The notes beneath the pieces were generated by a model. That model was not told where the DNA came from. It ran no database searches and saw only the letters and a program-made list of their open reading frames with translations. Both the position numbers and the translations under genes were made by a program. DNA of 64,000 nucleotides, taken from contig CANLUY010000002.1 in the NCBI GenBank assembly GCA_947494435.1, positions 1,364,001 through 1,428,000 on the forward strand, in the 5' to 3' direction. Source of the stretch: an uncultured Litoreibacter sp. (GTDB taxonomy: Bacteria; Pseudomonadota; Alphaproteobacteria; Rhodobacterales; Rhodobacteraceae). Shown in pieces: positions 26,962 to 36,186 of the stretch. Numbering within the stretch: the stretch's first letter is position 1; each line of letters starts with the position of its first letter.

Positions 26962-27729
26962 TCACGCACCCTTCGTCACGAGAACACACTTCAGTGCATC
27001 CCGTTCCACCAGCGTCTCGACCCGTCCCAGCTGGGCAAGATCAGCAATCTGCGGATCCGCGCGCGGCGCCCGCAAATCAAGGATCAGATGCCCCTCAGCC
27101 GTGACCCCGTCATGGAAATAATCCATGTAGGTGTTCACCGGATAATGGAACCCGCAGGACATGAAGCTCATCGTCAGATCGACAGCCGGTGCGTCATCAA
27201 GGTCTTGCTTGTTCGGGTTCACCGTCGTCACCGCGTCGGCATCAATACCGTTGGCCAACGCAAATTCCTTCGCAACAGCAAGGTTCGAATAGGCCGCACC
27301 GGATTTCTTGAACCCGAAATGACGGTTTTCCGTCTCTTCGATATCAATCAGCACTATGTGACAGCCCAAATCGCGCGCCGCGAACACGTCGAAAAAGCCA
27401 TAGCCACAGCCAATGTCGGACAGTCGCTTTGGGTTAATCTTCTTCAACGTCGGCAACATCTCACGGTATTCCATGTGGATGGCTGCCAAAGTGCGTTGCA
27501 TCAGCAACTCAGGCCGCGCTTCCGCGACCGCCAAAAGCGGGGCCTCATCCCCTTGCGTCCATGCGCGGATCAACTGGCCGCCCTTCGGGACATCGAAAAT
27601 CACCTGCGCCCGCTGCAAAATCATATTCACCACATCGCCTACCGAAAACATGGAGATATCCATGTCCGCGACAGCATCCATGTGCTCTTGCGGGATCGCC
27701 TGTTTGTTCAGGGAGTTGGTTGCGCTCAT
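26962..27729 (-). CDS. SAM-dependent class I methyltransferase-like protein
   Basis: A 255-residue protein with methyltransferase motif I as LSDIGCGYGFFDVFAARD near residue 113, then an acidic end of beta2, IVLIDIEET. It also has a later DLTMSFMSCGFHYP segment at the motif IV position. The first 100 residues are helical and of unknown role. I chose the ATG at 27727-27729 (MSATNSLNKQ), with GAGAGG ahead of it, over an earlier in-frame ATG. The substrate is unknown. It lies between pccB and pccA on the same strand, separated from pccB by 108 bp that contain a long inverted repeat. Confidence 0.68.
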   Translation of the reverse strand: MSATNSLNKQAIPQEHMDAVADMDISMFSVGDVVNMILQRAQVIFDVPKGGQLIRAWTQGDEAPLLAVAEARPELLMQRTLAAIHMEYREMLPTLKKINPKRLSDIGCGYGFFDVFAARDLGCHIVLIDIEETENRHFGFKKSGAAYSNLAVAKEFALANGIDADAVTTVNPNKQDLDDAPAVDLTMSFMSCGFHYPVNTYMDYFHDGVTAEGHLILDLRAPRADPQIADLAQLGRVETLVERDALKCVLVTKGA

Positions 27730-27784
27730 TGTGACCTCTCGATGGGTTTGGATATGGGCCAAGGACTAACGACCCGAGCCCGAT

Positions 27785-27829
27785 CTGTCGCGCGGCGTTG
27801 TCAGGGAACCCCCCTCACCCGCGCGACAG
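27785..27829 (-). repeat. Perfect 11-bp inverted repeat downstream of pccB
   Basis: CTGTCGCGCGG (27785-27795) pairs exactly with CCGCGCGACAG (27819-27829) around a 23-nt loop. There is no T-tract on either strand. It lies just beyond the pccB stop and before the methyltransferase gene, so it may stabilise the pccB mRNA 3' end or reduce read-through. Confidence 0.5.
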
Positions 27830-27837
27830 TCCCGGTA

Positions 27838-29370
27838 TTACAACGGGATATTGTCGTGCTTCTTCCAAGGGTTCTTCAACTGCTTACCCCGCAAAGACGC
27901 GAACGCCCGAGAGACCCGCCGCCGTGTGGAACGAGGCATGATTACTTCATCAATGAAGCCCTTCTCCGCCGCCACAAACGGGTTCGCAAAGCGATCCTCA
28001 TAGTCAGCCACACGGTCCGCAATCTTCTCCGCATCCCCAAGCTCAGAGCGGTACAGAATCTCGACAGCGCCCTTGGCACCCATCACCGCAATCTCAGCCG
28101 TCGGCCACGCATAGTTGAAATCACCACGCAGGTGTTTGGACGCCATCACGTCATACGCCCCACCATAGGCTTTGCGCGTAATTACAGTCACTTTCGGCAC
28201 GGTTGCCTCGCCATACGCAAACAGCAACTTCGCCCCGTGCTTGATAACACCGCCATATTCCTGCGACGTCCCCGGCAAGAAGCCCGGCACATCAACCAGC
28301 GTAAGGATCGGAATTTCGAACGCATCACAGAACCGCACAAATCGCGCCGCCTTGCGGGAGCTGTCAATGTCCAGACACCCCGCCAACACCATCGGCTGGT
28401 TGGCCACGACGCCCACCGTCTGCCCTTCCAATCGGATGAAACCGGTCAAAATGTTCTTCGCGAAATCTTCTTGGATCTCAAAGAAGTCACCCTCATCCGC
28501 CAGCTTATGGATCAGCTCTTTCATATCGTATGGAGAATTCGGGTTGTCAGGAATCAGCGTATCCAACGCCATCTCTTCCCGCGCAACATCGTCAAAGAAC
28601 GGACGCACCGGCGGCTTCTCGCGATTGTTCAACGGCAGGAAATCCACAAGGCGCCGAACCTCGGCAAGCGCTTCGACATCATTCTCAAACGCGCCATCCG
28701 CAACGGAAGATTTCTTCGTATGGGTCGACGCCCCACCAAGCTCTTCCGCTGTCACAACCTCGTTTGTGACCGTCTTCACAACATCCGGCCCCGTAACAAA
28801 CATGTAAGACGTGTCTTTCACCATGAAGATGAAATCGGTCATCGCCGGGCTGTATACAGCCCCGCCAGCACATGGCCCCATAATCACGCTGATCTGCGGT
28901 ACCACGCCGGAGGCCATGATATTGCGCTGAAATACCTCGGCATATCCCGCAAGCGAAGCCACACCTTCCTGAATGCGCGCGCCACCGGAATCGTTGATAC
29001 CAATGACAGGCGCACCGTTTTGCATCGCCATGTCCTGAATTTTGCAAATCTTCTGCGCGTGCGTCTCTGACAGCGATCCACCAAACACCGTGAAATCCTG
29101 AGAGAACACATAGACCATGCGCCCGTTGATCGTGCCCCAACCGGTGACAACACCGTCACCCGGAGGCCGCTCGCTCTCCATGCCAAACTCGGTGCAGCGA
29201 TGCGCGACAAACATGTCAAATTCTTCGAACGTACCTTCATCCAGCAGCAGCTCGATCCGCTCACGCGCTGTCAGCTTCCCTTTGGAATGCTGCGCGGCGA
29301 TCCGGCGCTGGCCGCCCCCTTTGCGCGCAACATCGCGACGGGTTTCAAGCTCTTCGAGAATATCTTTCAT
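27838..29370 (-). CDS. pccB: Propionyl-CoA carboxylase beta subunit
   Basis: A 510-residue carboxyltransferase of the acyl-CoA carboxylase beta family. The N-half crotonase-fold has [23 protein letters not shown] near residue 27 and [11 protein letters not shown] near residue 125 (acyl-CoA site). The C-half carries [16 protein letters not shown] near residue 360 and [16 protein letters not shown] near residue 397 (carboxybiotin site). It moves the carboxyl group from biotin on PccA to propionyl-CoA. The Asp residue at the acyl-pocket position typical of PccB cannot be verified by eye. TTTGCAAA-type sites in its promoter region match those reported for the propionate regulator PccR, which supports PccB over other acyl-CoA carboxylases. 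Confidence 0.95.
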   Translation of the reverse strand: MKDILEELETRRDVARKGGGQRRIAAQHSKGKLTARERIELLLDEGTFEEFDMFVAHRCTEFGMESERPPGDGVVTGWGTINGRMVYVFSQDFTVFGGSLSETHAQKICKIQDMAMQNGAPVIGINDSGGARIQEGVASLAGYAEVFQRNIMASGVVPQISVIMGPCAGGAVYSPAMTDFIFMVKDTSYMFVTGPDVVKTVTNEVVTAEELGGASTHTKKSSVADGAFENDVEALAEVRRLVDFLPLNNREKPPVRPFFDDVAREEMALDTLIPDNPNSPYDMKELIHKLADEGDFFEIQEDFAKNILTGFIRLEGQTVGVVANQPMVLAGCLDIDSSRKAARFVRFCDAFEIPILTLVDVPGFLPGTSQEYGGVIKHGAKLLFAYGEATVPKVTVITRKAYGGAYDVMASKHLRGDFNYAWPTAEIAVMGAKGAVEILYRSELGDAEKIADRVADYEDRFANPFVAAEKGFIDEVIMPRSTRRRVSRAFASLRGKQLKNPWKKHDNIPL

Positions 29371-29472
29371 GTCGTCCTCCCTTTTGGGCCTACGGTGCGC
29401 AGCACTGGATCAGCCCGAAATTTCCGGCACAGTATAGAATTGCTGCACTGCAACAAAGCGGAAAAGAGCAAA

Positions 29473-29531
29473 TTTGCAAATCTATTTTCCAATAGCCCCA
29501 TCAAATTGCAAATCTGCAAACTCTGTGCAAA
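29473..29531. promoter_or_regulatory. Cluster of TTTGCAAA-type sites before pccB
   Basis: In the 194-bp gap between pccB and the MFS gene there is one exact TTTGCAAA (29473-29480) and three close variants: ATTGCAAA (29505-29512), TCTGCAAA (29513-29520) and TGTGCAAA (29524-29531). The consensus TTTGCAAA is the half-site reported for the propionyl-CoA-responsive regulator PccR of Rhodobacter sphaeroides. The regulator gene is 1.4 kb away, so these are its probable operators. Confidence 0.75.
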
Positions 29532-29564
29532 CCCGAAGCGCACAGGTTTTGTGCGCCCGCCTCA

Positions 29565-30818
29565 ATGGACAATCCCAAAAAGTTCAGCAACTGTGCAACG
29601 ATGGAACAGCGCGTTTCGGTCCGTTTTTTAGACAGGACGACCCCACCCCATATCTTTACCTTGGTCCTGCTTGCGGGCATCTCAGCCATGAGCATGAGCG
29701 TCTTCCTGCCCTCACTGCCCGCAATGACCGAAGAGTTCGACACCTCTTACGCCATCATGCAGCTGTCGGTTTCGCTCTACCTTGCCTTTACGGCCCTGAT
29801 GCAACTGCTGGTTGGCCCTATCGCGGACAAATACGGTCGCCGCCCCGTAGCCCTTGCGGCTCTATCGGTGTTCGTGCTTGCCAGCATCGGCTGTATGCTT
29901 GCTGAAAACGCTTTTATATTTCTTGTTTTCAGAATGTTACAAGCTGTCTCTGCCGTGACGATTGCACTCAGCCGCGCCATCGTGCGTGACATCGTCTCCC
30001 AAGAAGAAAGCGCGTCGATGATTGGCTATGTGACGATGGGCATGTCTCTTGTTCCGATGTTCGCACCCGCTATGGGCGGGGTTTTGGATGACATGTTCGG
30101 CTGGCGCGCAACCTTTCTTGTCCTCGCGATCTGCGGCGCCGGACTGACGGCGCTATGTTATTTCGATCAAGGCGAGACCAACCGCTCCGGCGGTATGAGC
30201 TTCAAAGATCAAGTCGCTGACTATCCAGAGCTTTTCACGTCTCGCAGGTTCTGGGGATATGCCCTAGGCGCCGCTTTCGCATCCGGTGCATTCTTCGCCT
30301 TCCTTGGCGGCGCACCTTATGTCGCAACCGAGGTCTACGGCATGCCGGCAAGTTCGGTCGGTATATTCTTTGGCGCGCCTGCGGTCGGCTATTTCTTGGG
30401 AAATTACATCTCCGCACGCCTCTCCGTGCGGTTTGGCATCAACCGGATGATACTGTTCGGCAGCATCATCCTCACAGTAGGCATGTCTGCCTCGCTCATC
30501 CTGACCTATGCGGGCTTCGGCAGCGCCTATCTGTTCTTCGGATTCTGTACATTTGTGGGCCTTGGCAACGGACTGGTGCTGCCCAACGCGAACGCAGGAT
30601 TGCTTTCCGTTCGGCCCCGTCTTGCCGGCACCGCCTCCGGGATCGGTGGCGCATTGATGATCGGCGGCGGCGCGGCCCTCTCCGCTTTGGCCGGTGCCGC
30701 GTTACAAACATGGGGCGGAAGCTATCCGCTTCAGTGGATCATGCTTCTCAGCGCGGTGATGTGCCTGTTGTCCGTGATCTATGTCGCGTGGCGCGAGAAA
30801 GCCGTTATCCCCACCTGA
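29565..30818 (+). CDS. Bcr/CflA-type multidrug efflux MFS transporter
   Basis: A 417-residue major facilitator of 12 membrane segments. The opening LLAGISAMSMSVFLPSLPAM is typical of the Bcr/CflA drug:proton antiporter group, and the loop 2-3 motif A is seen as GPIADKYGRRPVAL near residue 83. It exports small toxic compounds. The start may instead be an ATG 36 nt later (MEQRVSVRFLDR), since relatives begin close to the RFLDRTTPPHI segment. It is divergent from pccB and shares the promoter region with the TTTGCAAA cluster. It is followed at 30884 by the regulator gene, so the MFS and regulator genes may be co-transcribed. The substrate is unknown. Confidence 0.85.
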   Translation: MDNPKKFSNCATMEQRVSVRFLDRTTPPHIFTLVLLAGISAMSMSVFLPSLPAMTEEFDTSYAIMQLSVSLYLAFTALMQLLVGPIADKYGRRPVALAALSVFVLASIGCMLAENAFIFLVFRMLQAVSAVTIALSRAIVRDIVSQEESASMIGYVTMGMSLVPMFAPAMGGVLDDMFGWRATFLVLAICGAGLTALCYFDQGETNRSGGMSFKDQVADYPELFTSRRFWGYALGAAFASGAFFAFLGGAPYVATEVYGMPASSVGIFFGAPAVGYFLGNYISARLSVRFGINRMILFGSIILTVGMSASLILTYAGFGSAYLFFGFCTFVGLGNGLVLPNANAGLLSVRPRLAGTASGIGGALMIGGGAALSALAGAALQTWGGSYPLQWIMLLSAVMCLLSVIYVAWREKAVIPT

Positions 30819-30826
30819 TCAGATCT

Positions 30827-30875
30827 TTTGCCAAACTTTGCAAACTCGGCTAAGGGGGATCAGCAAATTTGCAAA
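30827..30875 (+). promoter_or_regulatory. TTTGCAAA sites overlapping the pccR ribosome binding site
   Basis: Exact copies of TTTGCAAA occur at 30837-30844 and 30868-30875, and a variant TTTGCCAAA occurs at 30827-30835. The downstream copy ends at the AAAGGGG Shine-Dalgarno of the regulator gene, whose ATG is at 30884. The two exact copies are 31 bp apart, about three helical turns. This layout predicts direct negative autoregulation. Confidence 0.75.
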
Positions 30876-30883
30876 GGGGCGAT

Positions 30884-32272
30884 ATGGCCACTCAAAAACT
30901 CTACGCAGGCGTAAAGCTTCGTGAACTTCGGACGCGGCTGGGGTTAACCCAGAAGGCTTTCGCGGCAAAACTTGGTGTCTCTTTGCCCTATCTTAATCAG
31001 ATGGAGAACAATAACCGCCCCGTCTCTACGCAGGTTGTCTTGTCGATGGCGCAGGAATTCGGATTTGATATCACCGAATTGCGTGCGGGCGACGCCGAAC
31101 GCATGGTCACCGACATGCGGGAGGCGCTGAGCGATCCGCTATTTGACGGGCAAATGCCACCGCTGCAAGACCTGCAACTGACCGCCTCCAACGCGTCCGG
31201 TTTTGCGCATGCTTTCCTGCAACTGCACCGCGCCTATCGCCAAACCCATGAACGTCTTGCCTCCCTCGATGAAGCGCTAGGGCGTGAAGACGCCGCACTG
31301 CAGCCGAGTCCGTGGGAAGAGGTGCGCGACTTCTTTCACTACTGCGATAATTACATCGACGCCGTCGACCGCGCGGCGGAGCACTTTGCCAATGCAACGG
31401 ACGAAGATATCCTACGCCGTGATGATCTTAGCATTGCCATCCAACATATTGATACACCACATATTCGGCACTTCGATAGCATCACCCGAACCCTAAGCCT
31501 ATCAGCGCGATCCTCCGCTCCGACACAACGCTTTCAAATCCTGCACCAGATAGCACTGGTCGCACATAATGACCTTCTCGAAGCCACATTGGACCTCGCA
31601 CGCTTTCAATCAGACGCTGCACGTCAAATCGCCAAGATCGGCTTGGCCAATTACTTCGCTGGCGCGGCCTTGATGCCCTATGGCAAGTTCCTCGAAGCCG
31701 CTGGCACAACCCGACATGACCTCGAACAACTGGCAGACCGGTTCGGCGCGTCCATCGAACAAGTGGCCCACCGTCTTTCGACGTTGCAGCGCCCCGGTGC
31801 AAAAGGCATTCCGTTCTTCTTCGTTCGCGTCGATCAGGCCGGAACAATCACCAAACGCCACTCCGCCACGCGTCTGCAATTCGCGCGCTTCGGCGGAGCT
31901 TGCCCACTCTGGAACGTCCACCGCGCGTTCGAGACACCGGGCCGCTTCCTGCGCCAATTGGCAGAGACCCCCGATGGTGTGAAATACATCTCGCTCGCCC
32001 GCGACGTCTCGAAATCCGGCGGCAGCTTTTCTGCCCCCACCCGCCGATTTGCCATTGGTTTGGGATGTGAGATCAGCCACGCAGATGCGCTGGTCTACGC
32101 GGACGACTTGCTCCCCGCCAAGCCACAAGCTTTTGAACCTATTGGAATTTCCTGCCGTATTTGCGAGCGCGTCAAATGCCACCAACGCTCCGTTCCACCG
32201 CTGGAAAGCAAGCTTAGCGTCGATCACAACCTGCGCGAAACCCTGCCCTACAAGGTCGGGGCGGATCGCTGA
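30884..32272 (+). CDS. pccR: Short-chain fatty acyl-CoA transcriptional regulator, PccR type
   Basis: A 462-residue regulator of the ScfR family. An N-terminal HTH_3/XRE domain (about residues 8-62; LRELRTRLGLTQKAFAAKLG then YLNQMENN) is followed by a long region of the IrrE-type/DUF2083 kind, ending in CRICERVKCHQRS, a cysteine-containing segment seen in ScfR proteins. In R. sphaeroides PccR activates propionyl-CoA carboxylase in response to propionyl-CoA. I chose the ATG at 30884 because AAAGGGG is directly upstream; a TTG 15 nt earlier is part of an operator copy. It converges with the HAD-like gene, with adjacent stops. Homologues respond to acetyl- or butyryl-CoA, but the nearby pccB and sites favour PccR. 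Confidence 0.88.
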   Translation: MATQKLYAGVKLRELRTRLGLTQKAFAAKLGVSLPYLNQMENNNRPVSTQVVLSMAQEFGFDITELRAGDAERMVTDMREALSDPLFDGQMPPLQDLQLTASNASGFAHAFLQLHRAYRQTHERLASLDEALGREDAALQPSPWEEVRDFFHYCDNYIDAVDRAAEHFANATDEDILRRDDLSIAIQHIDTPHIRHFDSITRTLSLSARSSAPTQRFQILHQIALVAHNDLLEATLDLARFQSDAARQIAKIGLANYFAGAALMPYGKFLEAAGTTRHDLEQLADRFGASIEQVAHRLSTLQRPGAKGIPFFFVRVDQAGTITKRHSATRLQFARFGGACPLWNVHRAFETPGRFLRQLAETPDGVKYISLARDVSKSGGSFSAPTRRFAIGLGCEISHADALVYADDLLPAKPQAFEPIGISCRICERVKCHQRSVPPLESKLSVDHNLRETLPYKVGADR

Positions 32273-32953
32273 TCAGCCTGCCGCCCGTTCGAGTTCAGGC
32301 ACCAATCCGAATTGAGCGGGCTCCAGCCGATGCACGACCTTAACACCGCGCGGAAAATCACCGCGCGCATAGGCACCGCGGAAACCAACGCATTCAATAC
32401 CAGCGGCGACAGCCGCTTGCGCCGACGCAGGTGTGTCCTCAATCGCAATGACCTCATTCGGGCGCAGCCCGAGTTCAGCCAACGCATAGTCATAAATATC
32501 CGGCTCAGGCTTTCCTTTCGCCACCATGTCTGAATGGCCAACAAAATCGAAATGTGACCGCTCCAGCATACCCTGCGTTGCAAGCAAAATAGCATAGACA
32601 TTCTCAGCGCTCGTCGTCGTGACAAACCCCAACTTCACGCCCGCCTGCCGCGCCGCTGCAAGTGTCTCCATCACACCTTCACGCAAAGCCAAGCCTTGGT
32701 TCAACCGCTCTTGAAACAGTGCCGATTTGCGGAAGTGCACAGCCTCAGCATCCACATCCTCACCGAGCGACTTTGCGTAGCGTTCGATCCGCGCCTGACC
32801 GCCCGGCTGTTTCAAAAGATCCAAATAAGTATCGACATCCCAGCTCCAGCCCAACCCGGCGTCCTCAAAAGCCTGGTTGAACGCGTCGCGTTGAATTTCA
32901 GAGGTCTCAGTCAATGTGCCAATGGCACCGAACAGGATTGCTTTAGGGGTCAT
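32273..32953 (-). CDS. HAD-superfamily protein without the catalytic aspartates
   Basis: A 226-residue protein of the HAD phosphatase/phosphoglucomutase subfamily. The order of elements is normal: cap domain around residues 20-85, motif II LGFVTTTSAE (Thr) near residue 110, motif III Lys in AKGKPEPDIYDYAL, and motif IV AIEDTPASAQAA with Glu-Asp. Motif I, however, reads AILFGAIGTL, so the DxDGT nucleophile and acid/base aspartates are replaced by Gly9 and Ile11. The usual phosphatase mechanism is therefore not possible. ATG at 32951-32953 follows AGGA. It is downstream of betA on the same strand, 65 nt away. A binding or regulatory role, or a different reaction, must be considered. Confidence 0.8.
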   Translation of the reverse strand: MTPKAILFGAIGTLTETSEIQRDAFNQAFEDAGLGWSWDVDTYLDLLKQPGGQARIERYAKSLGEDVDAEAVHFRKSALFQERLNQGLALREGVMETLAAARQAGVKLGFVTTTSAENVYAILLATQGMLERSHFDFVGHSDMVAKGKPEPDIYDYALAELGLRPNEVIAIEDTPASAQAAVAAGIECVGFRGAYARGDFPRGVKVVHRLEPAQFGLVPELERAAG

Positions 32954-33018
32954 GACAGGTCCTTCCACATGCGTTTCTTTAGATACGCAGTGGTCCGCCA
33001 TTTGGTTCCCTCAACGCA

Positions 33019-34677
33019 TCACCTTTGCTGTGTTTCCCAATCCGGATGAAACCAAGGGGCCGCATTATCCTTCGGCAAAGGCGCCTTACCCAGAATGTGA
33101 TCTGCCGCCTTTTCACCGACCATGATCGACGGCGCGTTCAGATTGCCATTGGTGATGCGCGGAAAGATCGAACTATCCGCCAACCGCAAGCCGTCTACCC
33201 CGATCACACGAGCCTCTGAGTCAACAACCGCACCCGGATCATCCGCGCGCCCCATACGCGCCGTGCCACACGGGTGATAAGCGCTTTCGGCATGTTCACG
33301 GATGAAATCATCCAACGCCTCATCGGACTGTACATCCTCACCGGGCTGAATTTCATGTTTGGAATACTCCGCAAACGCCGCCTGCCCGAAGATTTCGCGC
33401 GTCAGGCGAATACAGGTCCGGAAGTCTTCCCAATCCTCTGGGTGAGACATGTAATTGAACTCGATCTTCGGCGCCTCGCTCGGATCAGCGGACCGCAACG
33501 TCACCTGTCCCCGCGACTTCGACCGCATCGGGCCGACATGCGCCTGATACCCATGCCCTTCTGCTGCGGCCTGACCATCGTAGCGCACAGCAATCGGGAG
33601 GAAGTGGAACTGAATATCCGGGTAGTTTACACCCGCGCGCGACCGGATAAAGCCACCTGACTCAAACTGGTTCGACGCGCCAAGCCCAAGCTTGGCCAAA
33701 AGCCATTGCGTGCCCACCCAGCCCTTCATCGGGATGTTCCAGTACTTATACAGACTGACCGGCTTGGACGCGGCCATCTGGATATACAGCTCAAGATGAT
33801 CTTGCAGGTTCTGCCCGACACCCGCGCGATCCGCGACCACATCAATCCCATGCTCGGCCAAATGCCCCGCCGGACCGATCCCAGACAGCATCAACAGTTT
33901 GGGCGAATTGATGGAAGAGGCAGAGATAATCACCTCAGCATTGGCGCGGATCACCTCCACGGTGCCCGCACGTTCGACTTCAACCCCGACAGCGCCCCCG
34001 TCCTCAATGACAACACGGCGCGCAAACGCATTCACCAGATCACAATTCTGCCGCTTCAGCGCAGGTCGCAAATAGGCATTCGCGGTCGACCAACGCCGCC
34101 CATCTTTGATGGTGGCATCAAAAGGGCCGACGCCTTCTTGCTGCTTGCCATTGTAATCAGGCGTCATCGGGTAGCCCGCTTGCACACCCGCCTCGATAAA
34201 GGCCTTGGTCAGTGGGTTAGATCCCGGCCCGCGGGAGACATGCAATGGCCCGCTCCGCCCCCGCCAGGACTTGTCCCCGCCGCGTCCACCAGAACGCCAG
34301 TTCTCCATACGTTTGTAGTAAGGCAAGACATCCGCATAGGACCACCCATCGGCCCCCTGCTCAGCCCAGTGATCGAAATCACCGGCATGACCACGCACGT
34401 AAACCATCCCATTGATTGAGCTTGATCCGCCGATGACCTTGCCCCGCGGCGTCACAAGCTGACGCCCGCCCAGATGTGGCTCCGGCTCGGATTTATAACC
34501 CCAATCATACATCGGCATATTCATCGGATAGCTCAACGCGCCGGGCATTTGGATGAACGGACCAATGTCAGAGCCGCCGTATTCGATGACCAAAACGGAA
34601 TGCCCCGCCTCGGATATCCGGTACGCCAAAGCACAGCCTGCAGAGCCTGCACCTACGATCACATAATCTGCCTGCAT
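33019..34677 (-). CDS. betA: Choline dehydrogenase
   Basis: A 552-residue GMC-family flavoprotein oxidoreductase. It starts [20 protein letters not shown], the FAD ADP-binding fold, with the GMC signature 1 segment [19 protein letters not shown] near residue 82 and signature 2 as [19 protein letters not shown] near residue 260. The catalytic His region is [12 protein letters not shown] near residue 468. It oxidises choline to betaine aldehyde at the membrane. The ATG at 34675-34677 is 1 nt from the betB stop, so the two are translationally coupled. It is the third gene of the transporter-betB-betA run, and the HAD-like gene follows. Confidence 0.95.
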   Translation of the reverse strand: MQADYVIVGAGSAGCALAYRISEAGHSVLVIEYGGSDIGPFIQMPGALSYPMNMPMYDWGYKSEPEPHLGGRQLVTPRGKVIGGSSSINGMVYVRGHAGDFDHWAEQGADGWSYADVLPYYKRMENWRSGGRGGDKSWRGRSGPLHVSRGPGSNPLTKAFIEAGVQAGYPMTPDYNGKQQEGVGPFDATIKDGRRWSTANAYLRPALKRQNCDLVNAFARRVVIEDGGAVGVEVERAGTVEVIRANAEVIISASSINSPKLLMLSGIGPAGHLAEHGIDVVADRAGVGQNLQDHLELYIQMAASKPVSLYKYWNIPMKGWVGTQWLLAKLGLGASNQFESGGFIRSRAGVNYPDIQFHFLPIAVRYDGQAAAEGHGYQAHVGPMRSKSRGQVTLRSADPSEAPKIEFNYMSHPEDWEDFRTCIRLTREIFGQAAFAEYSKHEIQPGEDVQSDEALDDFIREHAESAYHPCGTARMGRADDPGAVVDSEARVIGVDGLRLADSSIFPRITNGNLNAPSIMVGEKAADHILGKAPLPKDNAAPWFHPDWETQQR

Positions 34678-34678
34678 C

Positions 34679-36130
34679 TTAAAACGGGGCCTCAACCGGG
34701 CCCATGGCCACATAGATAGATTTCACTTGGGAATAATGATTGATCGCCTCTTTCGAATTTTCGCGCCCGACCCCTGACGCTTTGGAGCCGCCAAACGGCG
34801 CCTCAACCGGGGCCAGATTATACGTGTTGATATAACAGGTCCCTGCCTCGAAAGCGGCGGCCACGCGATGCGCGCGGGTCAAGTCATTGGTAAAGACGCC
34901 CGCTGCCAGCCCAAACTCCGTGTCATTGGCACGCGCAATCACATCCTCTTCCGTCTCGAAATCAAGAACAGAGAGGACGGGACCAAAAATCTCTTCCCGC
35001 GCGATGGTCATCTCATCTGTCACATCCGCAAAGATTGTCGGTTCAACGAAGAACCCGTCCCGTTTCGCCATCTTCCCGCCTGAGATCAGCTTCGCGCCCT
35101 CTTCGACCCCTTTGTCGATATAACCCAGCACGATATTCATCTGATTGGCTGACACCATCGGCCCGAAATTTGTGGCCTCATCCATCGGATCGCCCATCAC
35201 AGCCTGCTCGGTCCGCTCTTTCAACCGTTTCAAGAACGCTTTCTTGATGCCTTTTTGCACAAACACCCGCGTGCCGTTCGAACAGACCTGACCGGAAGAA
35301 TAGAAATTGCCAAGGATCGCGCCGCTGACCGCATCCTCGATATCGGCATCGTCAAACACGATCATCGGGGACTTGCCACCAAGCTCCATCGTGACATGCT
35401 TCATGCCTTCAGCCGCCGCTGCATAGACCTTGCGCCCCGTCGGCACCGATCCGGTCAGTGACACTTTGTCGACCCGCGCATCGCCCACCAAAGCCGCGCC
35501 CACATCGCCGTAGCCTTGCACAACGTTATAAACGCCCGCAGGCAAGCCTGCCTCATGCAGAATTTCCGCTACTTTCAAAGCGCAGATCGGCGTCGTCTCT
35601 GAGGGTTTGAAGATCATGGCATTGCCACAAGCCAGCGCAGGCGCGCCCTTCCAGCAGGCAATCTGTGTCGGATAGTTCCAAGCACCGATGCCCACGCAAA
35701 CGCCCAGTGGCTCACGCACGGTATAGACCCAGTCTTGTCCCAACTGAATATGCTCACCCGTCAGCGATCCCGCCAACCCACCGAAGTATTCCAGCGCTTC
35801 ACGCCCCGATGTCGCGTCGACATACAGCGTCTCGGACAAAGGTTTCCCGGTATCCAGCGTCTCCAACACAGACAGCTCATGATTGCGCTCTTCGATGATC
35901 AGCGCGGCTTTACGCAACACGCGCCCCCGCTCCGTCCCGGTCATCGCAGCCCAGATTTTCTGGCCCGCACGCGCACTTTCCAAAGCTTGCTCAATGATTG
36001 CAGGCGTGGCGGAATGCAGCTTTGCCACAACCTCTCCGGTCGCCGGATAAATACACTCGATCTCACGGCCCTCCGTGTCCTCGACATATTTTCCGTTAAT
36101 AAAGTGACTGGCGGTTGGTTGGGCGCGCAT
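34679..36130 (-). CDS. betB: Betaine aldehyde dehydrogenase
   Basis: A 483-residue aldehyde dehydrogenase. The catalytic pair is in [16 protein letters not shown] (Glu) near residue 250 and [15 protein letters not shown] (Cys) near residue 286. NAD-binding GSVPTGRKV precedes them. [11 protein letters not shown] near the C-terminus fits the family end. It oxidises betaine aldehyde to glycine betaine, completing the pathway begun by BetA. The ATG at 36128-36130 begins [16 protein letters not shown]. It is 56 nt from the BCCT carrier gene upstream; that gap contains a strong hairpin. Confidence 0.95.
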   Translation of the reverse strand: MRAQPTASHFINGKYVEDTEGREIECIYPATGEVVAKLHSATPAIIEQALESARAGQKIWAAMTGTERGRVLRKAALIIEERNHELSVLETLDTGKPLSETLYVDATSGREALEYFGGLAGSLTGEHIQLGQDWVYTVREPLGVCVGIGAWNYPTQIACWKGAPALACGNAMIFKPSETTPICALKVAEILHEAGLPAGVYNVVQGYGDVGAALVGDARVDKVSLTGSVPTGRKVYAAAAEGMKHVTMELGGKSPMIVFDDADIEDAVSGAILGNFYSSGQVCSNGTRVFVQKGIKKAFLKRLKERTEQAVMGDPMDEATNFGPMVSANQMNIVLGYIDKGVEEGAKLISGGKMAKRDGFFVEPTIFADVTDEMTIAREEIFGPVLSVLDFETEEDVIARANDTEFGLAAGVFTNDLTRAHRVAAAFEAGTCYINTYNLAPVEAPFGGSKASGVGRENSKEAINHYSQVKSIYVAMGPVEAPF

Positions 36131-36152
36131 TTTTAGGTTCCTTGAGACAGAA

Positions 36153-36177
36153 GACCGGCCCATCGAACGGGCCGGTC
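36153..36177 (-). terminator. Hairpin between the BCCT carrier gene and betB
   Basis: A perfect 9-bp stem, GACCGGCCC (36153-36161) with GGGCCGGTC (36169-36177), lies in the 56-bp gap between the carrier stop and the betB start. On the minus strand it is followed by TTCTGTCTC, a poor T-tract. It likely works as a partial terminator or as an mRNA stabiliser that adjusts carrier versus dehydrogenase levels. Confidence 0.6.
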
Positions 36178-36186
36178 GATATTGAT

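Noticed and set aside
26776-29070. A 764-codon open frame on the plus strand, antisense to pccB and the methyltransferase gene
   Set aside because: The translation is dominated by Arg, His and Gln and has no domain pattern. It crosses the ends of two well-supported genes on the other strand and has no ribosome binding site. It results from the codon bias of the true genes.
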